This document shows positions 33,989 through 43,851 of a stretch of 64,000 bases of DNA, in pieces. The DNA lies in contig JAOBSW010000275.1 in the NCBI GenBank assembly GCA_026214975.1, positions 1 to 64,000 on the forward strand, read 5' to 3'. Each line of letters starts with the position of its first letter. Positions within the stretch are counted from its first letter, which is position 1. The position numbers were made by a program, and so were the translations under genes. The stretch is from Gentiana macrophylla. Lineage: Eukaryota > Streptophyta > Magnoliopsida > Gentianales > Gentianaceae. The notes under the pieces were generated by a model. The model was not told where the DNA came from, made no database searches, and saw nothing but the letters and a program-made list of their open reading frames with translations.

Positions 33989-35363
33989 ATGGCGAATCAC
34001 GGTGAAGAAACAAGCCAAATCTCCGAAGTTGCTCGAGATTTGAAGTCCCTTTCGGGAAAAGGTCACTTATTTGGAAACCAAGATGGATTCATTCATAGCT
34101 GAGATGCAGAAGATCGTTAAGGAACTCCGACCAAATCCAAGTGATACTCCGATATCGGTGGAGCGTGGCGTCACTCGCACACCGGTGGAAGAGGGGGATA
34201 ATAGAAAATCGAGGAGTCATTTACCGGAAATGAGCAATACACACAGGACCTCCTCGAGAGAACCCAGTAGAATCAAATCGGTAAGGGACAGTCTCGGACG
34301 ACCGCCGGACGAGAATGATGATAGTACCGACATGGACACTGAACCCCCTGATTGGCTACCACAACCTATAAAGAGGACAGATTTAAGGAGGCCGGCAGCT
34401 AGGGTTTATACTCCGATGAACTAGCAATCCTTCTGATTGAAAATGGAGATCGCGACATTCGATGGCAACATGCATCCAGAGGACTTCTTGGACTGGATTG
34501 ACTCCATCGAAGACTATTACGAAGGTATGAACCCACCTGAAAACCATCGCTGCAAATTAGTTTTCTATCAACTCAAGGGCGGGGCTAGGTCATGGTGGAA
34601 ACAGTTGCAAAATAACAAGGTTTTGAAGGGCAAGAGTAAGATTAACAATTGGAACAAGATGAAACAGCTGCTCATAAGCAGATTCCTTCCTTCAAACTAC
34701 CAGAAACAGACCATCCTTGAGTTCTATAACTGCAAACAAGACGACATGAGTGTCAAGGAGTCTACTAATGAATTCGTGAAATTGGGGTCCAGGACCAATA
34801 CACCAGAAGGTGATGAAGTGCAGGCTACCAGATACATAGGAGGATTAAGGGAAGAATTTCGTGATAAGTTGGAACTGCCCCAGATGTGGAGTCTTAATGA
34901 AGCCGTGAACATGGCTTATACTGTGGAAAGGCAGATGAACAGGAAAGGAGTCAAGACCTCTACAAAGAGACTGTTCAGTAACACCCAAACAACTTTGAGC
35001 TCCCTTCAATCTAAAACCAATGAACCAGATCCTACAAAGTCTAAAACCAACAGACCCCAAGATGGGAGAGCCCCAAACCCGTGCACCAAACCTGGACCCG
35101 TAAAATGTTACAAATGCAACCAACCAGGCCATAAATCTAGCGACTGCCCCCAAAGGAAGGAAGTAACCTATCTGGATAAACAGAATGAAGACTCAGGGGA
35201 TTCAACAGAACATGAAGAAGAGGAGTTTGAGGAGGTTGAAGGAGATGAAGGGGTTCTCTTGAACTATATCGTGGAGAAGGTTTTACTATCAGAACCCAGC
35301 CCAACACAGAAACACGCCTTGTTCAGGACCAGATGCACCATTAACTCCAAGTATGTGATGTGA
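33989..35363 (+). pseudogene. gag of the Ty3/gypsy element, interrupted
   Basis: An N-terminal piece starts at ATG 33989, changes frame near 34058 and continues from 34071. TAG at 34422 and TGA at 34434 interrupt it. The main part (34437-35363) has the retrotransposon gag domain (FLDWIDSIEDYYEG, ARSWWKQL) and a CCHC zinc knuckle (CYKCNQPGHKSSDC) at about 35106-35147. It would form the particle shell and bind RNA. A frame change near 35352 separates it from protease. Confidence 0.88.
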
Positions 35364-35683
35364 TTATAGACAGTGGTTCTAGTGAAAACTTGTTTTCCAA
35401 ATCAGCTGCTAAGGCCTTAGGAATAACCATCACACCTCATTCACACCTTTACATGATGGGGTGGATCAAGAAAGGACCTGAAAGCAAGGTTAGTGAGACT
35501 TGTAGGGTCAGATTCTCAATTGGCAAGTCTTATGTAGATGAAGTGACTTGTGATATAGTGGAGATGGATGCTTGCCATCTACTTCTCGGAAGGCCCTGAC
35601 AATTTGAGAGGGATGTAACTCACAAAGGCAAGGATAATACTTACACCCTGTCCTGGCATGGAAAGAAGATAGTCCTAGTACCA
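35360..35683 (+). pseudogene. Retropepsin-like protease of the Ty3/gypsy element
   Basis: The active-site motif DSGSS is followed by an LLGRP-type end, both typical of Ty3/gypsy aspartic proteases. A TGA at 35597-35599, where a Trp codon would be expected, cuts it from the reverse transcriptase. The frame continues unchanged on the other side of that stop. Confidence 0.8.
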
Positions 35684-36619
35684 ATGTCACAAAAGGAGTT
35701 AACTAAGGGGGACCCACAGAAACCTACAGCTCAATTAATGGTTATCTCTGGAAGACAATTCAGGTCAGAAGTAGAGGAAGGATCAAGAGTATTTGGACTA
35801 TACTTCAGGGAGATAACCGCACCACAAGAAGATGGGATGGTGAATGAAGAGATCAAACAACTACTTGGGGAGTTCAAAGACCTTTATCCATATGAACTAC
35901 CTGCAGGACTACCCCCCATGAGAGACATCCAACACAACATTGACTTTATTCCTGGATCCTCTCTCCCTAATTTACCACATTACAGATTGTGCCCAAGAGA
36001 GCAGAAGATTCTTCAAGATATAGTGGATGGTTTATTAGCAAAACAGATTATCAGACCAAGCACTAGCCCTTGTGCTGTTCCAGCACTCCTGGTTCCAAAA
36101 AAGGAAGGTCAGTGGAGGATGTGCACCGATAGTAGAGCCATCAACAAGATAACTGTGAAATACAGGTTCCCAATGCCAAGAACTGATGACCTCTTTGATC
36201 ACTTAACCAAGGCCAAGATATTCTCAAAGATTGATTTGACTAGTGGCTACCACCAGATCAGAATAAGACAAGGGGATGAATGGAATACAAGTTTCAAGAC
36301 TCAAGAAGGACTCTATGAATGGATGGTCATGCCTTTTGGCATGTGCAATGCTCCCAGCACATTTATGAGACTAATGCATGAGGTACTTAAACCTTTTCTT
36401 AATAAATTTGTCATTGTATACTTTGATGATATCTTAGTGTATAGCCCTGCTGTGGAAGAACATCCTAAACACTTGAAGTTAGTCTTTGAAACATTGAGGA
36501 AAAACAGGCTGTATATGAACATGAAGAAGTGCATTTTTGGTGCCAATGAACTGCTATTTCTGGGTTTTATCATTAGTTCAGAGGGCACACACGGATCCAA
36601 AAAAGGTAGAAGCCATTAG
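35684..36619 (+). pseudogene. Reverse transcriptase of the Ty3/gypsy element
   Basis: Contains the conserved RT blocks in order: LVPKKEGQWRMCTDSRAIN, FSKIDLTSGYHQIR, MPFGMCNAPSTF and the catalytic YFDD followed by ILVYS (YxDD box). The catalytic aspartates look intact. The frame is lost near 36590, before the connection to RNase H, and a further stop lies near 36653. Confidence 0.9.
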
Positions 36620-37901
36620 GGACTGGCCAACACCTACCAACATTACAAGCTGAAGAAGTTTCCTCGGGCTGGCCTCTTTCTACAGGAAGTTCATTAAGGG
36701 ATTTAGTTTGATCACAGCACCCTTAACAGACTGTTTGAAGAAAGGGAAATTCAGATGGGGTGAAGAGCAGACCTCCAGTTTTGAAGAAACCAAACTCAAA
36801 CTCACCACAACTCCAGTTTTGGTACTTCCCGACTTTGACAAGTACTTTCAAGTAGATACTGATGCCTCCACCTTGGGGATTGGAGCAGTGCTCAGCCAAG
36901 AAGGGAGGCCCATTGCATACTTCAGTGAGAAGTTATCCCTTACTAGGTCCAATTGGATGACCTATGAACAAGAGTTTTATGCTATAGTGAGAGCTTTACA
37001 GCAGTGGGAACATTACTTAATTCAAAGGGAATTTATACTCAATTCTGACCACAGCACCTTGCAATACATAAATACCCAGAAGCACATCAACATAATGCAT
37101 GCCCGATGGTTTCTTTACATCCAGAAATTCTCTTTCGTAGTTCAGCACAAGGCAGGGACCCTTAATACTGTAGCAGATGCCCTCAGCAGGAAGCAAACTT
37201 TACTGACAACACTCCAGACTGAACTGATTAGCTTCAACACCTTTCTTGAACAATATGAGGGTGATCCAGATTTCAATACAACCTGGAAGAAGTGCACAGA
37301 GAAGGAATTTATTGATGACTATCATTTGGTGCAAGGATACCTATTTAGAGGCAATCAACTCTGTGTTCTTAAAACTTCAGTCAGAGAACTGCTAATACAA
37401 GAACTATATGAAGGAGGGATGTCTGCTCATACTGGGAGAAACAAAACGATAGCTCTTATAGATGAGAGATTCTATTGGCCGCAACTGAAGAGGGATGTCT
37501 GCAAATATGTAAAACACTGTGGTGTGTGTCAATCGGCCAACGGAACAAAACAGAACACAGGGTTGTATATGCCCCTTCCTGTTCCCCAAACCATTTGGGA
37601 AGATCTATCAATGGATTTTGTACTTGGACTGCCTAAAACTCCCAGACACTTTGATTCGATTTGTGTAGTGGTAGATAGATTTTCCAAAATGGCTCACTTC
37701 CTCCCTTGCAAGAAGGTAATGGATGCTAGTTATGTGGCTCAACTATTCTTTAGAGATATAGTTAGACTCCATGGACTCCCTAAAACCATAACATCTGATA
37801 GGGATGTCAAGTTCATATCTCATTTCTGGAGAGAACTGTGGAAGAGATTCCAAACACAACTACAATTCAATAGTGCCTATCATCCCCAAACCGACGGATG
37901 A
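36620..37901 (+). pseudogene. RNase H and integrase of the Ty3/gypsy element
   Basis: After a damaged link (36620-36707), the open frame 36708-37901 has RNase H (VDTDAS, GAVLSQ, SDHSTLQ, ADALSR). Next is the integrase zinc domain (HTGRNKT..CGVCQ) and core (SMDFVLGLP, VVVDRFSKMAHF, TSDRDVKF). The frame ends in a TGA at 37899, just after HPQTDG, where the catalytic Glu of the D,D(35)E triad normally follows within a few residues. Bases around that Glu appear deleted, so integration activity should be lost. Confidence 0.88.
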
Positions 37902-37921
37902 TCAAGTGGTGAAACGTAACC

Positions 37922-38497
37922 TTGGGTAATATGCTGAGATGTGTGGCTGTAGAAAAGCCTAAACAATGGGATGTAGCAATTGCACAAGTGGAATTTGCCT
38001 ATAATGCTATGAAGAACAGATCCACAGGGGCTTCCCCATTTTCTGTTGTATACACCAAAGGACCAAACATGATCACTGATTTAGCACCTATCCGTGGGAT
38101 GAAAAGCAAAGCAGCTGGAAATATGGCAGAAGAGGTGCAGAAAATGCATGAGGAAATCAAGAGACACCTGGAAGAAGCTAACAAATCCTATAAACAGAGG
38201 GCTGATGTCAAGAAGAGAGAGAAGATCTTTGAACCAGGAGACTTGGTCATGATATATGTCCGAAAGGAGAGATTTCCCATGGGGGTGAATCACAAACTTC
38301 ATCCCAAGAGATTGGGATCTTACCCGGTGAAAGCTAAGATCAATGACAATGCATATATCATAGACATCCCAGAAAATTGGAAGATATCTTCTACATTCAA
38401 TGTTGCAGACCTTACCCATTACCATCCAGTTGATGACAGTCAAGTCCAAGTGCAAGAAGAGGAGTTGAACACTGAAGAAGAGGAGGGGAAGGACTGA
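37922..38497 (+). pseudogene. Integrase C-terminal region of the Ty3/gypsy element
   Basis: An open frame that continues the integrase core (NMLRCVAVEKPKQWD, AQVEFAYN) and then has a GPY/F-like module (GDLVMIYVRKERFP, KLHPKRLGSYPVK, STFNVADL). It ends in an acidic tail just before the purine tract. No clear chromodomain beyond it. Confidence 0.85.
38474..38493 (+). other. Polypurine tract
   Basis: Twenty purines, one base before the right LTR, the expected primer for plus-strand synthesis. It overlaps the acidic end of the last open frame. Confidence 0.85.
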
Positions 38498-38745
38498 TGT
38501 AGGGACACATCATAGGCCACGTCAACATCAGTTATTTTTCTAGTATTTCCTTTTTTTTTTTACTGTCATTTTGTCTTTTTGTAAGATTCCCTAAATTCTG
38601 TTATGTCCTTTACTTTTTCCCTAAAGTAGTATATCTGAGGATTAGCCCAGATAAACGAAGGCAGATTTCATTTTCCAGATTTTGTAAAACCTTGGAGAGC
38701 TTGCTGCTCTGTTTCCTCTTGTTGATATACCTTTGTTTCACGTCA
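38495..38745 (+). repeat. Right LTR
   Basis: 251 bp, nearly identical to the left LTR (three substitutions plus a longer T-run), starting TGATGTAGGG and ending CACGTCA. Confidence 0.93.
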
Positions 38746-39229
38746 TTAATTTTGTCACTCTTAGTTTATAGCGTGCAATAGATTCTGATATATATCAGAG
38801 TTATTTCGCAGATGCTATTCCCGTCTAGATTTTATCTTACCCCTTATTTTTATATATTGATCCCTATTGGTCCATATTGAATTATAATATGTAACATTAC
38901 GTTTAGTAATTATAAAATATGACAAATTTCCGATCCGTATCATTAAATTCCTGAAGCCGCCCCTGAATTTAAGTACAAAATATGTCAACAAGTGCTGAAT
39001 ATAGATTCGAGGGAATTTTTTTTTAACACCTAACATACTAAAGAAATAATGATTATTCTAACCCAATATGAATTAGCATTGAGTGATTTACAGACTCAAT
39101 ACCGATTTATTTCTTTAGATGTATCACTGTTATGTTTCTTTATAATAACTACTGATTTTGTTTGCCTTTGAAACATGAGTAGGTGCTCAATGACCATCTA
39201 AGTCCAGTTGTTAAGCAGCCACAAAAATA
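38746..39229. other. 3' flank of the second desaturase copy
   Basis: Intergenic sequence between the retrotransposon and the stop codon of the minus-strand gene. A CAGGGGCGG-like motif on the minus strand near 38957 resembles a hAT MITE end, but no partner was found. Confidence 0.35.
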
Positions 39230-40228
39230 TCACAACTTTTTGGGCTCATCTTCCTCCACAGGATCACGAAGAGTACTGAACATCCAATCCATCCGTATTG
39301 TGTAGTGCCCAAAGTTATGCCGATACGTTGTATGGTGAATCGTATGATAAGCAGCACCCATTACCGGCCATATCTTGTTGTTTATACAGTTATGTATATA
39401 TGCGGACCATATACCTTCTAAAAATAGAAGAGCCATGTGTGTTCTAAAATGCATTGGCACCAGAAACAGAGCAATCACGAGTGGTGATGCCTGGAGTATG
39501 CCGTCCAAAGGGTCCGTTGCTAGACCTAACAAGATAGCTAGTATTTGTTAAGCAAGCGGTACAATATATATATGCCGAAAGTAGAATTCTTTAAAAGATA
39601 AAAACATGCCTGCAAAAGGGGACAGAGTATTTTGCTTGTTGTAGATATGGTGTTCAGCATGAAGATACTTGTAGAGAGGTTTTATGTCATGCAATGCTCT
39701 GTGCATCCAGTAAATACCGAATTCGACGATTACAAGATAGATACTCATATATACTATGTAATGAAACCAGCCAACATCAGATATTCTTGGAAAACACTTT
39801 GTCCATCCATTCTCGATCATGAAGTCAGATACTGATGGAAGAAGACTATGCCAAGGCATAGCTTTCATTGCAACATTTATCTGCAAGAGTATGGCCTTAT
39901 GTGATGGAATAGCATCTGCGAAATATATCAATATTGATATGAGTCCAGAACTTTTTCTCGGTTTCTGGCAATGTGAAAAAGAAAACCTTGAAGCAGCAAA
40001 GCAATACCTTTGGGAAGGTAGACATCGCGTTTCAAGTAGTAAATGTAAAAGCACCATAAGAATCCACATACGCAAATAAAGCAAGGTGACGCCGATGTAG
40101 TTCCGGAGCCATCCCTGGAAGAATCGGGGAAGAGGGACCAGCATATTTTCAGGCAAGAAAAAACCCAATACTATGTCATTATATAAACAAGTCTCCTCCA
40201 CGAAAAGCTTCTGGTATTCGTCCCTCAT
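39230..40228 (-). CDS. DWF7: Sterol C5(6)-desaturase, second copy, +1 frameshift in exon 1
   Basis: Exons 40228-40008 (221 nt), 39915-39610 (306 nt) and 39525-39230 (296 nt). Exons 2 and 3 are intact, with histidine boxes HRALH, HAEHH and HTIHH. Exon 1 is one base longer than in the intact copy; the extra base lies near 40073 and shifts the last 20 or so codons. If intron 1 (92 nt) is kept, the frame returns, because 221 plus 92 equals 1 modulo 3. This gives one open frame from 40228 to about 39548 with about 50 altered or added residues. The gene is a tandem duplicate of the copy at 30.6-32.9 kb, separated by the retrotransposon. Intron 2 again has a GC donor (GCATGT). It is either a recent pseudogene, an intron-retaining form, or an assembly error. 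Confidence 0.82.
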
Positions 40229-41313
40229 CTCTCTTGAGCTTTTTCGTTATTCAGGTAGAGGAAAGGCGGCACAAATTAATACCTTTGAGCTTGAAAATGC
40301 ATATACATACATGAAAGAACTTACTTTGGAGTTTGGATATACATAGCCAATTTTTTTTCCAGGTTAATAGGCCTTAGCCAAAGATTACATAGCTAAAATA
40401 GGCCAAACTGCAGGCCCCAAAACAGAAGAACAAGAGAGGTAGATGTCATGTAATGTGACCGACTTTCATCAAGAAGAATTAGATTGAGCACTAGCTTTAT
40501 TTACAATTATAAAATTAGCCTTTGATCCTACAATAAATGAATAGGAATGAGCTTAAAAAACAGGTAGGTGGTGGTAAGATAAAATCTAGATCATAAGTAA
40601 AGCATGAGAGCCGGTACCGGCCGCAATGGTCCACTGCACAATAATAAGACAACATTATAAATTTGAGATTATACTTTTCCACAAATATAAGATCATGTCT
40701 GTATTCGTAATTTTTATTGGATACGGTCCACCATGTCATATCTATGACTGCACCAGGATAAAATTTTCCCATGAGAGCAGGGGCGGGAGGCGGCGGCAGC
40801 TCCAGAACTTGAGGATACGGGTCGGAAATTTATCAGTCCTAAACTTAAATAAATTATATTTCCAATCATTAATATTATTTGTTCATCAAAATCGTAGAAA
40901 ATTAAATCAATGTAAAGCAAAACTAACCGAACAAATGATTTCAGTCTTAAATCATTCGACTTAATTTAAATATTTTAAAGCAAAATAAAACAATTCGAAT
41001 TATAAATATAAAAAATCAACCAAAACTAACCATAACCTTCATTTGGATTCGAGCAAATTTTATAGTGTTCAATAATCATTAAATTCAATGAACACATGTG
41101 GTGATTATGATCATGTGTAATAATTCATAATCATATTCAAGTTTGAGTTTAGGGTTCGTTATATATGGAAATTATTCTTTTGTTAAATAAAATAGGGTTC
41201 TCTTAAAATAAAAAAAAATTAAAATATAAAAAAAAAAAAATAGGGTTCTCTTAAAATAAAAAAATAAAAAAGATTTTCACGAAAAACTGGAAAAAGGCGT
41301 TTGGCAATCGGCA
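40229..41313. other. Intergenic between diverging genes
   Basis: Upstream of the second desaturase (-) and of the small protein gene (+). A GGGGCGGGAGGCGGCGGCAG stretch lies at 40780-40799. A repeated A-rich AATAGGGTTCTCTTAAAATA unit occurs at 41190-41270 (two copies). No gene seen. Confidence 0.4.
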
Positions 41314-42911
41314 ATGGAAGAAGACGAGCTGAGAGAAGCAGCCATTGAAACAGCAGCATCTTCGTTGCGGTCAAATCTCAAGACAAAAAGCAGCGTCACC
41401 TCATCCCAGCTCTCCAAGTTCCAGGTTAGTTCGTCATTTCTAATCTTCGATTTCTCTTCTTCATCCTTCTAGACCCTGATTTTATCTGCTGTGGTAAACT
41501 TTGTGTAATATGATTGTAAAATTTTCCTGACAAAAACCTAAAATTTTTCCGTCAGGAATTGCACCGGAGGCGTCTCAAGATTAAATCAAAATCAAAAGTC
41601 AAAAACAAAACCAAGGGTATGTATGTATGTATGTATGCTTCTTCTTTTGGTGTCCGTGTTAAAAGCTTCCATGATTCAGAATCGAAGGGTTTGTATGTTT
41701 CCACGTTAATTATATGTGATTTTGGATGTTAGGGCTTCATGATGGAAACAAAAAATTCGAAGAGACGGAAGTTATTACAGAAAATTGTAAGAATGAAGAA
41801 TCAAGTTTCATAAATGAGGATTCCAATGCATTTGCTGGAAGTAGTACTTCTTCTCGGCAGCACGTTGAAGTAGAAGCTCGTCTTGTTACAACAGGGAAGC
41901 GCCCGAAGCTGCATTGGGGGTATTCTCTTTTGTTCTTTTCAACCCCCCCTGTGCCTCCTTTTGAAATTCTACAATGCCATCACACGCCATTTTCTATCAT
42001 ACATTATAGTACACAATATGTTACCTTTCCCAAGCCAACTAACCAAATAACATTGTGTAACGGTGCTACCTGAGCCACAAGGACTCTAGTAACTATTTCG
42101 ACCTATGTAAGTTATCAAGTTTGATTATATCTCGATCTTTATATCTTGGTAATGTTTCTTTGTTAATATTTCTGCTACTTTTCCTGTTTTCCGATATGGG
42201 ATATAATGTGATCCGGGCAACGATTCATCGGTTATCCAATCCATCACACCACTTCAAAGACCTTTTTAGTTCCTCCTAAATAGAGAAGCAGAAGAACCTT
42301 ATTAAAAAGCAAGAGCCATCAGCTACCAAATAAAAATGTTAGTAATCGAGACAGAAGTCAGGTTTGGGATCATTTCACCCATCTAAAAGTTAAAAATTCA
42401 TCTTAGGGTTGCTTGTAATTAGTATGGAAAAAAAATACTATGCTGCGGCTGCAGCTGATCCTGCTAATAATGATATTGTTTAATAATCTAAAATACGGTT
42501 CTCTAGGGCTCCTTGGATAACACTTGTGGAAATAGGTCAACAGGTTAACAAATCGATTCTGGAAAAAGGCTATTTGTTGTGAATGATATATGAAAAATTG
42601 TCAAGAATGGTGGTTGTTGATGAGTTGCTTTTGAATATAGTTGCTCCATAAGTATCTTGTCTGTACAGGGTTCAAGATATAATGTGTTGTAAGGACGCTA
42701 CAATTTTATGTACTTTTATTTGTTTTCGAGGAGGGGTGGGTGATTGGATTCTTTGTATCGAATCAATAGGTTTTATATTTTCATTGTGTTGTACGCAAAG
42801 GTTTGTGCCTAATTTCAATCAAGAATCAACTGAAACTTTTTGCCTTATATGGAATACAAAAAATGCAGGTTGGATACTAAGGAGAGATGGGAAATGAAAG
42901 CCAACATGTAG
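41314..42911 (+). CDS. Small conserved plant protein ending HWGLDTKERWEMKANM
   Basis: Four exons: 41314-41424, 41556-41616, 41733-41919, 42869-42911; 402 nt, 133 aa, in frame with good GT-AG borders. The N-terminus is acidic and helical (MEEDELREAAIETAA). The middle is Lys-rich (ELHRRRLKIKSKSKVKNKTK), then a Ser/Glu-rich linker. The last residues (KLHWGLDTKERWEMKANM) are a motif I recall from short uncharacterised proteins conserved across plants. No membrane segment or enzyme motif; the basic block could be a nuclear localisation signal. Function unknown. The 949-nt third intron is unusual for so short a gene but contains no other coding signal. Confidence 0.75.
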
Positions 42912-43400
42912 AGATATAATTCCCAGGAAAAGAAGAGAAGACCATGCGCCATGCTTTAGAGCATGGAAATTTTGCTGTCGTCAGCTTTTCCATGTTGAAA
43001 TATGCTGATGGACGACTAGCATAGAAACAGGGTTCGTCGCTTGTATCTTACTCATTGCAGTGCTCCCGGATCAAAATAGAATGACAGTTTCATAGGAGCA
43101 ACTCTTTCTTTCATTGTTCCAGGTGTCAGCAATGGCAAACGAGAATAATTATGATGCATCAGTTATTTACGAGGCTTAAATTTTGCTTTGAATTGTATTT
43201 GTCCCTTTCCTGGATTCATACAAGCAGATATTTCTATGCATCAAAGTTCAAACAAAATTCAATGAAAAGATTCACTTGTTTCTAATTTAAACATGTCACT
43301 GCCTGATTTTTATATGTTTGAGAATGGTCTGCTTTGTTTAAGCTTCTTTCTACTACGTTTGATGCCATATGTCATTTTTTTTTATTGGATTCAAAAGGTT
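42912..43400. other. 3' flank of the small protein gene
   Basis: Likely 3' UTR and intergenic sequence; short open frames only. Confidence 0.35.
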
Positions 43401-43409
43401 GTGTGTACA

Positions 43410-43520
43410 CATTTCTTTATTGAGAGAAGACGATACATGGTATCGAACTTCCACATCCAAGTTCAAACTTCAAAGGCAAAACTGTAACTACAACACCCCC
43501 AACTATGCCGATGAGGGCGA
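43410..43520 (-). mobile_element. SINE-like copy, same family as 18890 and 19368
   Basis: On the minus strand it reads CGGCATAGTTGGGGGTG..CAGTTTTGCCTTTGAAGTTTG..GTGGAAGTTCGATACC. The A-box-like GCATAGTTGG, the TTTTGCCTTTG block and the B-box AGTTCGATACC match the two copies in the receptor kinase intron. Confidence 0.45.
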
Positions 43521-43851
43521 AAATCGGATCAAAATGGGTAGAACTAGTGGGATTCGCAAAAGACACAGCAACTTAGTAAATTTATTTTATTAACAGTGTT
43601 AAAGAACAAACTGTATCTTCTACACCACAAATAGAAAGAAGTGACAACCAAATTTAAAAAAAATGATGCCTTTCTTTGAAATCAATTACTCTGAGGATGC
43701 AGAGAAAAGATCACAGACTAAACACAACAATCTCCATTAGAAGCTCTCAAAATCAAGATTGCAGAACAGGCTTAGTTTTAGCTTCTGTTTTTCAGCATAA
43801 TCACTCCACAAAATCCGGGGTTAAAGCGTTTTTTTTCCAGCATCATCAACT

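Larger units (their letters stand above)
33702..38745 (+). mobile_element. Ty3/gypsy LTR retrotransposon, full length but defective
   Basis: Two LTRs (33702-33949 and 38495-38745) flank gag, protease, reverse transcriptase, RNase H and integrase in the Ty3/gypsy order. There is a tRNA-iMet primer site after the left LTR and a purine tract before the right one. The flanking 5-mers (GAAAT on the left, TTAAT on the right) do not match, so a clean target-site duplication is not visible. The coding region carries at least eight lesions (stops, frameshifts and loss of the integrase catalytic Glu region). It lies between two tandem desaturase genes in the opposite direction. The integrase tail resembles chromovirus-type elements, but the clade is not certain. 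Confidence 0.93.

Noticed and set aside
34845..35153. Antisense open frames over gag
   Set aside because: Shadow frames of the retrotransposon coding sequence.
35684..36619. Treating the retrotransposon reverse transcriptase frame as a host gene
   Set aside because: It lies between matched LTRs and has all Ty3/gypsy motifs.
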